Position numbers and translations under genes: made by a program
The notes under the pieces: generated by a model
Database searches by the model: none
What the model was told of the DNA's origin: nothing
What the model saw: only the letters and a program-made list of their open reading frames with translations
Shown here: one piece after another, positions 50,041 through 61,870 of the stretch
Layout: every line of letters begins with the position of its first letter
Position numbering within the stretch: position 1 is the stretch's first letter
Assembly: GCF_950023065.1 (NCBI RefSeq)
Contig: NC_088678.1
Coordinates: 66,990,460-67,054,459 of the forward strand
Source: Planococcus citri
Taxonomy: Eukaryota; Arthropoda; Insecta; Hemiptera; Pseudococcidae
Length of the DNA stretch: 64,000 nucleotides
Direction: 5' to 3'

Positions 50041-50445
50041 ATGAGAACTTACGGCGCCCAACAATTTTTTGGGACTTTTACGTATTGGGGGAGGTTCTGG
50101 GAGCCATGGGTGAGGTCGATTAAAAAAACTGTGGCTATATTCGTGTCCGGCGATATCGAAAACATACTATTTCATGTGTCACACGAATGTATATCCTTTT
50201 TTTGGGGGGTTACCCCCTTTGGGGAGGTGCTGGGGGCCGTGGACAGGCCCAATCAAAAATTTGACGTCATATTCGTGTTCAGTGTCACCAAAAACATACT
50301 ATTCCATGTGTCGCACGAACAAAACACTTTTTTGAACTTTTACCCCCTTTGGGGAGGTGCTGGGGGCCATGGATGGGATCCTATCAAAAATCGGACGTCA
50401 TATTCGTGTTCAGCGTCACCAAAAACATGGAATTCGATTTATCAC
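50041..50445. repeat. three tandem ~130-bp units
   Basis: Three successive units each run through GGGGAGGTGCTGGGGGCC, CAATCAAAAATTTGACGTCA, ATATTCGTGTTCAG and CACCAAAAACATACTATTCC, or close variants. The third is the best match to the second. Part of the same unit occurs inverted near 42715-42790. The open frame across it is periodic and not regarded as a gene. Confidence 0.75.
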
Positions 50446-51399
50446 ATGCCCTAAATTCTCTTTCGAAAGTTTCGCCCAACATTAGGGGTGGGGTTGCTCC
50501 CCCTTCCATTAAGAGACCCCATCTCGAAACTTGAATATTTCAAAAAAGCATCAAAAGGTACATCTATGGGAATTTTTTCAAAATTTTAAATGGTAGCTCT
50601 CACCTACAACGTCATTTTGTAATTTCAAAATGCTTAAAAAGTTCTAAATGCAATGCCCTTTCGAACAGTGAAATCAGTTTTGATCAAAGTATCATATAGT
50701 TTTGGAGGAATGGGCTGCTGATGTTGAGTACCTCGAGACAATTTGAAAGTAATGGAAGCCCCCACACCCGCCCCCCGAGGGTGCTGGGACCAAACTACGT
50801 AATTACGGGGTTATTACTTACTGGATGGGTATATATTGTGAAAAAATTTGAGTGAAATCGAAAGACATGACGTGAAAACGTTGGCTGAGTAAACATGGAA
50901 TGACCCTGAAGTTGATGTGGAGCAATTCTGAGGCATCTTTTGTAGAATTGGAATTTCCCCAAAAAGTCCCTGGAGTCTCCAAAATGGCCTGAAACCAATT
51001 TTACAATTAAGGAACAGTGTGTATTTTCGGTTTTCCATCTTCGTTTCGTGCCATTGGGTTGGGTGGAAAATTTCAAGTTACAAAAATCTGCTAGAGGCTC
51101 CAGAATAAGTGCTGAAAACGACTCGTAAACGTTTTCAATTGATTCGGCGAGTCTCAAATATTTGGTGAAATTTTGATTTTTTCCAGTTTGGCTCAAATTT
51201 TATTCTCAAAAACTCAGCAAAGATCGAAAAATGCACTTGAGCAGCAGAAATTTTGGCAGATTGTATATTTTTACAAGCTCTTTAATTTAGCTTTATTCAG
51301 TTCAACAATTTTTCTGTCAATTGGGAAACCTCCCTTGTTAGCAAAACACGCTCAGAGAAATACATATAACATTTACTAAGAAACCTACTAATCAGAAAG

Positions 51400-51704
51400 C
51401 ATAGGTTAAAGTGCATGTGTATTCGCATGCTGAAACGCATCATAGTGGAAGACGCGAAACGCGTGCAGAAATGCCAGTGCAGAAATGTATGCATTTCTGC
51501 AGTAAAACGCATGCGTAAATTTATCCAAAAAACGTCAGCGGAAATCCACGCAGAAACGCCTGTCATACGCAGGGCAGAAACGCCATGCGTTTACGACGCG
51601 TTAGTCCAGGTTTCTGCATGCCGCGGCGGTTCTGCTGGCGATCCGCCACGTAACCGCGTGCATTTGCGCATGCAGAACTGTTTTTCAATTGCTGCTCGGG
51701 AAGG
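51400..51704. repeat. TGCATGCAGAAACGC-rich block, right copy, overlapping transposase 3' end
   Basis: This is the same composition and end motif as 45512-45740, in inverse orientation. The last ~45 codons of the transposase reading frame (after KPCLPEQQ) are translated from this block, so the natural C-terminus may have been replaced or extended by it. Confidence 0.7.
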
Positions 51705-53973
51705 CAAGGTTTCTGTGCTCTTTGCTTACGTTTCGTATTACTCTTTTTTGTAGAAACGAATCTCAATTGTTGAGTGATTTTTTTTCGAGCACTAACGGAG
51801 GATTGAGTAAGCACTTTTGGAATTACATTCACAGGAACATCGTGCAAAGGTAAAGTACAACTTCTTGAGCACTGTTTTAAGGCAGTCATGATTTTTTCTC
51901 GACCCTCATCAGACGTAGCAGTTGTATTTAATAAGTCGTTGAATACTGCTTCTAATTCTTCGCGAGTAGGTGCTCTTTTCTTAGTTATCTGTCTTCTCAA
52001 AATTTCTGTTACTGGAGCCGGAGCCGGAGCCTCATTAACAGTACTCAAAATTTCTGTTACTGGAGCTGGAGCTGCATCAATGGGTAGGGTTGAGGTTGAA
52101 GGAAGGCTTTCTTCTCTTGCTTCGGTAGCTTCTTTAACAAAATTGCAAACTAAATGAATATGTTTGCACATATTGAATTTTATCATGGAATCTATACACG
52201 TGCAGTTATATCGATGAATACACACACAGCAAGCTGGACAACGTAACTTGCAATCACATTGCGCTACATTATCAGTCACATAATAAATGTTCTTCTGGGA
52301 AGTAACAATAAAGTTCGCATCGTCTGGATTACTCGTAATTTGTATTTTATCCTTTGCTTCTTCAGCTGTACGGTGACGTTTTCGTAATTCCATGGCCTTT
52401 GATGTAAGCTTGCCTTTCTCAAGCATTATAAATCTGTCAAACAATCGATCTCTGATATATTGTAATAGGGCATGAAGAGACTTATCCAAACGCTTACAGA
52501 CTTTTCCATCTAAGTATAAATACTTGATAGACTTGTGAATTCTCTCAAGATGCATGTTCGTATTTACACCTGCATGTCTTCGGAAGCAGTAAGCCCAATA
52601 TTCTGCTTTTGGAACGTAGTAAGTATCAAAATATATACCATAATCGCGCCAGTCATCATCAGCCTTCAACGTATTGGCAACATTGACGATTAAAATGTTG
52701 AATTTATTCTGATCAAGTTCTTCTAAGCACGTACGAAGTAACTTATAAGCTCCTGGTCGTTTGTCAGTGTTTTTAATTTTTGTCAAATTCTGCTGCCATG
52801 CGCGATCTACATGCCAAGTGCAGTATAAGCGAGATTTTGATTCACCCATAACTTTACACCATCCAGAATACAATTCGTCAGCCATATCGCTCATGAATAC
52901 GTTTGGGGTGATATTACCAACTCTAGATTTCACATTATTGTAAAAAAATTCGAAAATCTTCTCATCTTTGCGATTCGTGATCATAAAAGCACAGAGTAAC
53001 CCTTGACGTAGCTCATCTAGAACAATTATTGAAAACAATTCGAAATCATGGCCCATACCGTGAGTACCATCAATTGCAATCACATCACTGCCAAATTTTT
53101 TCAATAATTCTGATTGAGCTGCATTCATCATGATCAAGACGAAGTCTTCTTTCTTCAAAAAGGTTTGCTTTTCATCACAGACACCCTGGGTTTTATAGAA
53201 TAAAACAGAATCTTCAGACGACTTCAGCTCCTCTATCTTCATATGTACACTAACAGCAGGATTCTGATCTTGTTTATAAGGAATACCAATGTTGTATTTC
53301 GCAGCAATATTATGTATATCTTTCTGGGTAAGTAGATGAATACGTTGCACACTTGCATCACTAACGATCAACGAATTTCTCACTTCTTCTAAGATTGCTT
53401 TAGGAGGGATTTTCGCCGATAACTTAGCTGCTATCTCTTGCTGTTTCGTCGGAGAGTGATAGATATGACGAAGTTCATTTTCATGACCAATATGACTTGG
53501 AGTAAATTTCACTACGATTTTGTTTTTGTTTTCTAAGCTCACTTTTATAGATGCAGGACAATACGTGTTCGTTTTTTTGGACCCTTGAATCTTCATGAAA
53601 CGTTTACCTGTGCTTTTTGTGATGAATTCACCATTTCTATGACAGTGTATCTTTCGACAGTATCTGTCTTACCACATACCAAAATAAAACGACAATTTGT
53701 TTGATTTTCCATCAGTTTTTTCCATTGCATCCATTCTTCATGCGAGTTGAAATTGAGGGTTTCAGTTTCAATGATAACGTCATGTTCGGAGGTATAATGT
53801 TCATTCATTTCTTCAATATTCAGCTGAATTTTACAATACGCACATGTATGCTTGGCTTTTTCATATTTCCGAGTCTCACCTTCAGAAAATTGAAGAATAT
53901 TTAGAAGATGACGCTTCAAATTCGATGTTTTATTAAAAGAATGTCCACAAAAATTGCATAATTTATCCATCAT
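51563..53973 (-). pseudogene. C2H2 zinc-finger MULE transposase with one apparent frameshift
   Basis: Two abutting frames make one gene. The first (53973 to about 53650) encodes two C2H2 fingers (CNFCGHSFNKTSNLKRH; CAYCKIQLNIEEMNEHYTSEH is the second). The second frame resumes within the FLYWCH/WRKY-GCM1-like finger (HCHRNG ... CPAS ... HIGHE). The best join needs a -1 shift near 53645-53650. No slippery heptamer is visible, so I read it as a single-base loss. In the 677-codon frame from 53596, the MULE domain has D176 (AIDGTHG), D237 (FMSDMAD), the C259xxH262 motif and E351 (MHLERIH). A SWIM zinc finger follows (C465, C467, C477, H479). It would cut and move the surrounding transposon. The frameshift suggests a recently dead copy, unless it is an assembly error. 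Confidence 0.85.
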
Positions 53974-54130
53974 ATCATATAGTTTTTAATAAATGACGTT
54001 ACAAAGTGTTTATAAGTCCATGCAAATAAATTTTTCATGCATTACAAATTCAACTTAAAATTCAAAATTTCAACATGCATTAAGTATCAAGTTCGATTAA
54101 CAACTTCAAAATTATTTTAAAAATATTACG

Positions 54131-54203
54131 AAGTCGAAAGTGTAAACAAACAACATAAAATCTGTGATAATTCGTGGAGGAGCTTCAGGGAGCAGACACT
54201 AGT
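54131..54203 (-). repeat. right terminal inverted repeat of the MULE element
   Basis: This is the inverse of 45171-45268. It lies about 160 bp upstream of the transposase start at 53973, where its promoter is expected. Confidence 0.75.
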
Positions 54204-54249
54204 CAATAACTATTATTATTTTCAAAAATTGAAATTGCGCAGCTCTCGC

Positions 54250-54790
54250 TTTCGTGTAAAATTCGTTTCTCGCCAAAAATTGCTAACAATTCTAGGTTTC
54301 TTGGTGAAAAATTTCTAAAATTCTCATTTGTTTGCCAAAAACTGCTAAAACTTTTTTTTATTCAAAAAGTTTTGATGAATTCACATTTTTTCTACAAAAT
54401 TCGCGAAAAATTATATTTTTTTTGGCCAATAATTGCCAAAAAAAAGTCTCCAAAAATAGGAAAACCGGGTAAGTTTATCTCGTCTTGTTATCTAAAATTG
54501 CAAAAGAATGTTTTTTATTTATTTTTCTTCCATAAATTGCCAAATTATCCAATCATCCACTTTTTTGCTGAAATATGCTAAAAAGTTTGTCTATTTTGGT
54601 AAAAATCATTGAAAAGCCCTGCCTTTTGCTGGAATTGTTATAGTCTCGCGTTCAAACAAAAATAAGTCTCGCTGTTTGTAAAAAGGTTGCCAAATAATCT
54701 TGTTTTTTGAAGAAAAAAAATCTAAAAATGAATCGCTTTTTGGCCAATAACTTCAAAAAGTCTTGAATTTTTCTAAAATTGCTAAAACTT
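54250..54790. repeat. degenerate TTGCCAAAAAGTC-type repeat block
   Basis: This is a further block of the family seen at 20010-20740, 30826-31740 and 38600-39560, directly outside the MULE right end. Confidence 0.6.
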
Positions 54791-55239
54791 TGTAGTGGGA
54801 GAAAAATACACGCAGTTCTGCCACTTATGTGGGAGAAAAATATTTTTATCCGTCACCTACACTGGGAGAAATTTATTTATGAAAAGTTCAGTCACCTTAA
54901 TGGGAGAAAATTTTCCATTCTCTTAACTGGGAGGAAAATTCTCATTCGCTATAGCAGCTGTATATTTTTCTACCCCCTAAGCGACAGATTTTCGATCATT
55001 TTAGTGACCAATTATGACGTCAGTGACCAAGCCGCGACAATTTAGACTTCCTATTCAGTGGTGGTGGCGCTTACGTCCAATAATAATCAAGCAATTATCG
55101 AATACAGCCGATTATACTCGATTACATCATCGTTTTTTAGGTGGTGGCGCCAAGCTATCCACCACTCTCGCGATATGAGCCAATAGAAAACCAGTTCAAC
55201 ACGAATATCGCCGAGTATAATCGAATATGACGTAATCTA

Positions 55240-55500
55240 GCGCCAGCCGCGAATGATAGCGCCGCTAGAAGTGTTGAGCGCGTGCGCCACTGACTATGTT
55301 TCCTTTCCCCGCCCGATTTTTCGTAAAAGCGCAGTTATAAAAGAGCTGACCCGAGACAAATCTGGTAGGACTGCAGACATCGACGCCGCCGAGTATAGTT
55401 CCAACTTTACCTCCATCTCCGCTAATGGGCCGGAGCCCATTAGCCAGAAGAGACCAATAAATCCATCTTTAGATCAATATTTCCAACTGTAGTTCCTACT
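55240..55500 (+). mobile_element. possible solo LTR or LTR fragment
   Basis: A GC-richer island carries TATAAAAG at 55336-55343 and a CAATAAATCC polyadenylation-like signal about 120 bp downstream (55456-55461), the usual spacing within retroelement LTRs. No polymerase gene adjoins it. Ends could not be fixed, so a cellular promoter remains possible. Confidence 0.35.
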
Positions 55501-57721
55501 GTTTCCAGCTTTAGCTTCCTTCAGTTCGTGATTTATTGGACTTTGATGAATTTTGGCGTCTGCAGCCTCGGACTTAGTCTTCATCTGCGATGACTTTGTT
55601 TCTCAAGTTAAGTCCCTATGGGTCAATTAGTGAATCTTCAGCTGTCTCGGATCACTCTTTGAATTGCACAGAGATAGGTTTTAATCGCAAGTTGCCTTGG
55701 TTCACATTCCAACTTTAATCTTAAGTTTCGAGACCTTGGCTCACATTGTCTTTCTTTATTTTCTTTTTTGTTTGAAAATGACGTATCGCTCAGGACGTGC
55801 ATTTTAGTTTTAAGTTCAACGAATGGCTCACTTCGTTCCTTTATTTTTTCTTTTTTTTAATATTTATTTTCCTTTTTGTTGCTCCTAGTTTCTAAGTATT
55901 CCCAGAATTCCCCAGGGTTGCGATCCTTTTTATTTGTCTTTGTTTTATCCCTTAAGTATAAGAATAAATGTCCTAAATGTGAATTTGTCTTGGACTTTTA
56001 TTCAACTTTCGTGACTTTGAGAATTCAATGAATATTTCCAACTTTACCAACAATATTTCCTCCAGTCGATAGTTCCATCACAACTTAGCTCAAGCTTCAA
56101 ATATATCCAGCTTTAACCCCACGTATTATAAATATGTAAACATTGGGGAGGGAACCCATTTTACATCCGCGATTCGTCCGATCCTGAGATCACGATGAGT
56201 TAGCATAGAATCGCGAGAGATATCTTATATTTCCATCACCAATTATTCCACCAGAACGAGAGTGCATGAATCCGATATCCAGATGGCCAAAGAGGATTTG
56301 AATTAGTCTATATTTTCTTATCTTCAAGAAATCAAGAATCAAAAATCTTCATTTTTGAATTCTTGGCGAAAAATCAAAAACTTCAAAATGAAAAATTTAA
56401 TTTTTTGTTTTATGGTTGTTTTTGGGTTTTTCCGAATATTTCTCCCTCCACAACTTAAATCGAGTTTCATTATCAGATTTTAATTGAATGTTTTTTTTTT
56501 TCGTTTTCATTTTTATTTTTATTTTTTTTACATGAAGTTCAATTGAAAAGTTTTGTTGTTTTTGTGACCTTTTTCTGCATGAAAATATTTTGCTCGCGTT
56601 TTGTAAGTTTTTTCTTACTTTTTGGTTACTTTTTCAAACTTTTGGCTATTCAAATTGTTTTTTTTTGGGGGGGGGATGAGTAAGAGCCCTGTATGTGATA
56701 AAAATATTACGAGTTTCATGAAAAATGGCGAAAAATAATTCTGAAAAATCAGCAGATAAAATTTTACATATGGGGCAAGGCAACGAAAAATCAAAATACT
56801 TTAATAAATTTACTCACCATCTTATGACGATCAACGCGATGAAAATAAAAATTGTGAACTTCGTACATTCTCGTACTCGTGCTACTAACTTATTATTTAT
56901 TAATTCTTACGTTTGAAAGTAGATGATTTCATTTGAAATCAGTTTTTTGAGCAACTAACACTTCATTGTTATGAAGCAGTGGCATCATCGTTGAAATGAA
57001 TATTTGCTTCGAGAAGGGGAAAAAAATGTACGTATTTGTGATACTGCAATCCGACTGCCTATTGTAATTCGTAATTTTGCAATTTTTCTAACCGAACAAA
57101 AAATTTCTCAATTTTTTGCCCAAGCAGAACAGTACGATTTTGAAAACGTTTTTATTTTGTTCGAGTTTCTCATCGAATTGATTGCAGTATTCCTCTGTTC
57201 AGCGCACCAAAGTTATTTCTACTGGTACCCTTCACCCTCCTTACTCCAATAACCTTAGTCTCAAGTTCTCATAATGAGCTCAGCTCTGTTAGCAGTTTTC
57301 AACAATGTTGTGAAAGTTGATTCTCGAGGCATAATTTTGTTTTAATAAGAAGTAAGGGATACTAAAATGAAAAACCGAAGAGAAGAAATAGTCAAGTAAG
57401 ATGATATGATTGGGGGGGGGGTGCATGGTAATATAATGAGAATGACTCATCTGACGAAATAAAAAAATAAAAAAACAGAAAAATGATTGTAGAATTCTAA
57501 AAGCGTTTTAAAATTATGAAAAAATTTTACATTTTAAAATATTATACAGTAACATAGACCTATCTACATATTTCGACTGGAGTAAGATTGTTTGGTAGAA
57601 TTGAAGCTACCTATTCTAATCCACCTGCAACCGAATAATTCACATGATGGTCGTTTCATTATTTTACGAGTTGCTTTCATTTAGATTCAATTAGGACCAG
57701 GACTACAGTTTTTGAAAAAAG
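55501..57721. other. intergenic DNA downstream of SP6, no gene seen
   Basis: This is AT-rich DNA with short homopolymers. Possible continuation of the LTR-like sequence extends to about 56200 (ACATTGGGGAGGGAACCC near 56139). No supported ORF was found. Confidence 0.4.
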
Positions 57722-59121
57722 CTAAGGCTCGTCTGGCCAAACGTTGCTGGCAATCCAAGGAACATAAGGTTCTACTTTTGTGTAGAGACTGTACAATGGT
57801 TTATCGAGTCTTATCTCACAGTTCTGGACAGCATGAATAACGCCGATTTGTTCATATACATATGCACACGTATCCAACCTGACTTGTAATGGTCCTCCAG
57901 AATCACCCTAATTGAAGTGAAAGAGTGAAAACTTTCGAGTTAGGTAGGTAATAGAGTTTGTACAAATGTGTGATATGTACCTACCTGATGCACGCTTTTA
58001 CTACTGTTTGGATCTACGGCGCAAATTATATTCGGATTGTGGAAGTGTTTGGTTATTTTACAGCACGTTTCCGGGTGAAATAATGTTATTTCGACCATTT
58101 TAAGTCGCGGGGAATAATTTTGGTCTGAAAATTTGGTATTTCGATTGCCAAAAATTGACTTCTCATTTCCAATTATTTAAATTCGTAAAGTTCTTAAAAT
58201 ACTCACATTCAGTCCGACCCCACCCAGTCGCTATGACAAGATCGTACAATTCAATATTGAATTTCGTATTCAAACAAATTGGTCTAGCATTCCTGCTGAA
58301 ATTCACTTTTCGATCGAGTTTTATCAGAAGCACATCGTTGACTCCGGAATAATCACTGTACTCTGGATGCACGTAGATTTCACTCGCTCTAAACCATTGG
58401 CCAGTATCGTCAGCGAAACGAGTCGCAGATCCTAATTTAATAGCAATTTGATAATTTCTGCGAAATGTAATTCAACGAATACAGTATTCTAAGTAATATG
58501 AAATTGCTAAAAATTATGATCGTCGATTAACCTACATACTTGACGTGGTATATGCAATGAGCTGCACTTAACACGAAATATTCGCTGATGAGTGAACCAC
58601 CACACGAACTCACTTTTCTTTTATTTTTTTCTGGCCAAATTTGTACCAATGCCTGAAAAAAATACCCAATGGTTTACTCGTTTGATTGGTGTAAGTGAAG
58701 AAATTAGAAACTGGTACCATATGAGGAAATATCGTAATAGGAACATCTTGTCCTAGGATTATTGCACTCGTCTTGTTAGAAATTATCTCATTTTGATGAT
58801 CGCAGGCGTATTTCACATACTCGTTGCATTCTGAAAATATATAATAATTTTTGTATGATTAATTGAAACTTTAAACAAGGATTGAATGATTGACTGAAAA
58901 AAAAACTGGGTTACTTTCTCGAGCTATTCTGATCTGCTTCTCGCGCCAAATCTTGTCTTTTATGTAGCAGAAAGCTACAACTGAGAATCGCATCGAGTGA
59001 GAAAAATGTAAATTTTGGTTACTTTTTTCAAGTATTGTACGTAAACAAATTACTTACATGATACTACCAATAACAGACAGATAAGTATGTTTATTATTAG
59101 GAATTTTGAACTATTCCGCAT
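57722..59121 (-). CDS. SP6: membrane-anchored serine protease, triad intact, altered pocket (310 aa)
   Basis: Exons are 59121-59058, 58980-58915, 58830-58718, 58652-58540, 58457-58207, 58124-57985 and 57907-57722, with phases 1-1-0-2-1-0. The N-terminus MRNSSKFLIINILICLLLVV is hydrophobic after six residues, followed by a basic stretch and EKCNEY...C. H113 (SAAHC), D160 (NDVLLIKL) and S252 (GDSGGP) are present. The pocket reads SVHQ instead of DxCQ, so the pocket Asp and its neighbouring disulfide Cys are lost. The activation-like site is A-IILGQDVP, with no basic residue before it. Sequence and layout are closest to SP7 and SP5: SP6 and SP7 share GWG-x-TEY and LKMVE. It is probably active with non-tryptic specificity. 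Confidence 0.87.
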
Positions 59122-61870
59122 CGAATGTGAAAAAAATCACTGTTTGTTGGATAATTGGAAATTCATCTTGTAATATTGCAAAATGTTCGTTGAAATGATG
59201 AAATATCTTGAACTTTCAGATTTCATCTTATCATTTCCAAATCGTAACGTAAACATAAGAAGCACGTTTATTGTAAAAAACTAATGGTTGCTAAATTTGA
59301 TCTTTTGACTACTGTTGAGAATAAATTTCAAAATTACCGGTTAATTGTTGCGTAAATTACAAAATTACCATCATATTGAGAAATTTATCGTGTTTTTTTT
59401 TCAATTCATGCTTAATGAATTGACGATACTTCTAAAAATTAAATTGAGTTTTTTATATTTGAAAAGAAAAATTCATCACTGATTTTTGAAAATTCAAAAT
59501 TGATCATTTTGATGATTTAGGTATCTATGCTTTTCTTTTTCCAAAAATATATTTATCCCGTAAAAATGATGTAAATTATTCCAGAAACTTATTATCAATT
59601 CCCTCAAACAGAATTTCTTCATTTTCGGTCATGCTGGAGACCCCTGAGCGATTTTCAGTTTCTCCAGAATATTTTATAACTTTTTTAGAATATGTAAAAA
59701 TTAATTTGGACAGCTACATTGAGCGAACTATTTATTAAAAATTACTGTAAAATTTAGTAAAGTTTCGCCTGGTCACATTTTTTTTTTTTTTAAATAAAAT
59801 TTGGTGCATTTTATAGTAGTAAATTTTACTGAGATGGTGACCAGGGGGCAACTTTAAGGTAAATTTTACATTTCGTAATTTTTACTAAACTCGTTTTCTC
59901 AGTGTAATAATCGAGTTGTGACTCATTCTGATTTTGTTTGAAGCGCTTTGATAGCTTCAATAAATACCTACCTAATTTATTTTTGGACTTCGTTTTTGAA
60001 TTTTTTAATCACCATGAGGTACTTAAGTAAGTGAAGTGCATATCATTTTACTCTCCGATTTTCAAAATTTAATTCCAACAAATTTTCAACATTTTAATGC
60101 TTTGGCTCTCGTTTTATTTTTTCAGAAATGGACCATTTTTCCAATTAAAAAACACAATAATTTTTTCTTGTTTGTCAAAAATTTTCCAAAAAGTTCAGTT
60201 TTTTACCTAATTTTTCTTGTAGAGACAGATTGTACAGCATTTTCGGTCGCGTAAGCGAGAGAAATTCATTCTGCCTTTACTGCCTTTAGTCAACATTAGA
60301 AATAGTTCTGTAATACGACATCTAGCGGATTAATTCTCTCACAACTTCGTGTTGGAAGAGATACGCTAGAGAAACCAGTCATTTGGCGACTCCCATAGTG
60401 TAAGCTATGGTATATCAGTGTTCTGGAGATAAATAGTTTACCTAATTCTGTTTGCGTAAATCTTGTAGTCAAACAAGTCGAGTAAGCCCAGTCATATTTC
60501 GAAATATGAACTGGTGAAGACTTTCGCAAGTGATCTATTTCGAAATAGATGTGGTTCCAGTTAGACTGATTGAGTTGACCAGATGGACTCGGGTCCAGAA
60601 GTTATTACGTAAAACGACTGTCGATCCTTATTGTAAATCTCTTCTTAAAGAGTAACATATATGGACCTTCCCACATCCGTGTATCGTTCCCATTCCCCGT
60701 GGTGATGTGCTTTGCACTGTCTAAGGCATGAAATGCCATCTCTCCTTACATAATACTGTACAGGCCAGTATAATAATAAGCTTGAGTAAGTTATTACTTT
60801 GTACTTGATAAAATAAACAATACAATAACAACTGAAGATCTTTCTTATTTCGTAAGATAATTATTATTAAGATGAATGTCTGTGTTGTAATACGTAAATA
60901 CACTCAGTGTCCGAAAAGTAGGTATCAAGGTGGTAAGTCGCCAGGTACCTACGAAGCTCTCAGAAGCTAGGTACTGCTAGGCCTTTAGTAGGTAGCTAGC
61001 GCATGTGACAATCTTATACATGGAGATGTGCTTGTAAAAGTACATCGTAATGTGCAGAATCTATCTCCACATTCTGAATTTTAAAATTTTAGTAGGTATG
61101 ATTATTTACATTCTTCTGTTCAGTGTTCATTCAGTCTTGAATTATAAAATTTCAAAAGCTTTTGCTATCGCTTCGCTCAGGCTACTCTTTTTTTCGTATG
61201 CAGTTTTCAAAAAAACTACATCCTTCAATCAAAAATGTGAGAGGAAACTGAGAAATTTTTTAAATGACAAGATTTTTTTGTACCTATTAGGTATAATTTT
61301 CATCAACTTAGCCTTTTGTTTCCATCTGCATCTTCTACTACTAAATTCAAATTCAAATTTAAAATACATAGATTATCATTTTGAGGGAATTGAGAGAATC
61401 CTTAATTTTCAAAGTAACTGCTGATGACTGGAATTCATTTTTTTCAACAACTATCGTAATCCGCATAATTTTTCTGTACATTCTCCTATTTGAAAATTTT
61501 TACAATCTTTCGCTTACTTATGATCAAAATGAAGAATATGAGTATGAAAAAAGATTTGAAAGGAGTTGAAGAGAGTCGGATCAGAGCTTTCGAAAAAATA
61601 TCGTAATTTCACGATATTTTCAACTCACATTTTGAAAAAAATCAAACAAAGAGTCCACTCAGAGAGTTGTTGAAAAAAAATATTTTCTCAACTCTGATCA
61701 CTTGTACATATTTTGTTGAACATTTGGTATTTTTAAATAAGTTAAATTTCATCAATTGTACGAATACCTCATTGGATTTTTCCTTAAATACATATGATGC
61801 GTTTACATCAAATTAAATGTGTTGGTGGATGAAATCATCCGGTGCTCGTACGGTTTCCAGGATCGCCGGA
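59122..61870. other. intergenic DNA between SP7 and SP6, no gene seen
   Basis: This holds the SP6 upstream region, a small inverted repeat around GTAAAATTTAGTAAA / TTTACTAAAC at about 59713-59905 (MITE-like), and a GC-richer patch at 60290-60720 beginning near TGTTGGAAGAGATACGC that could be a retroelement LTR remnant. The 124-codon hydrophobic ORF at 61050-61424 has no homology I recognise. Confidence 0.4.

Larger units (their letters stand above)
45171..54203 (-). mobile_element. MULE (Mutator-like) DNA transposon, ~9 kb between inverted repeats
   Basis: Both ends read inward ACTAGTGTCTGCTCCCTGAA followed by GCTCCTCCAC and a TGTTTACACTT(C/T)CGACTT tail. The left end is 45171 and the right end 54203. 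Flanks CAATACTTT and CAATAACTA share only six of nine bases, so a target duplication is at best decayed. A MULE transposase lies in the right third. The middle (45760-51300) is AT-rich filler with nested repeats and no gene. Because a second motif, CCCGAGCAGCAATT, sits about 340 bp in from the left end and about 2.5 kb in from the right, the pair may be two separate elements in opposite orientation: one with transposase (right) and one internally deleted (left). Confidence 0.6.

Noticed and set aside
50041..50454. 137-codon + ORF with internal repeats
   Set aside because: Periodicity comes from the ~130-bp tandem units; no known domain, and part of the unit appears non-coding and inverted near 42750.
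56135..56155. retroelement primer-binding site TGGGGAGGGAACCC
   Set aside because: It begins with TGG but does not look like the complement of a typical tRNA T-arm end, and no LTR boundary could be confirmed beside it.
60355..60720. copia-like LTR beginning TGTTGGAAGAG
   Set aside because: Only the start resembles an LTR; no matching end, primer site or second copy is visible.
61050..61424. 124-codon hydrophobic + ORF
   Set aside because: T-rich DNA makes hydrophobic ORFs by chance; no upstream promoter, splice sites or family match.
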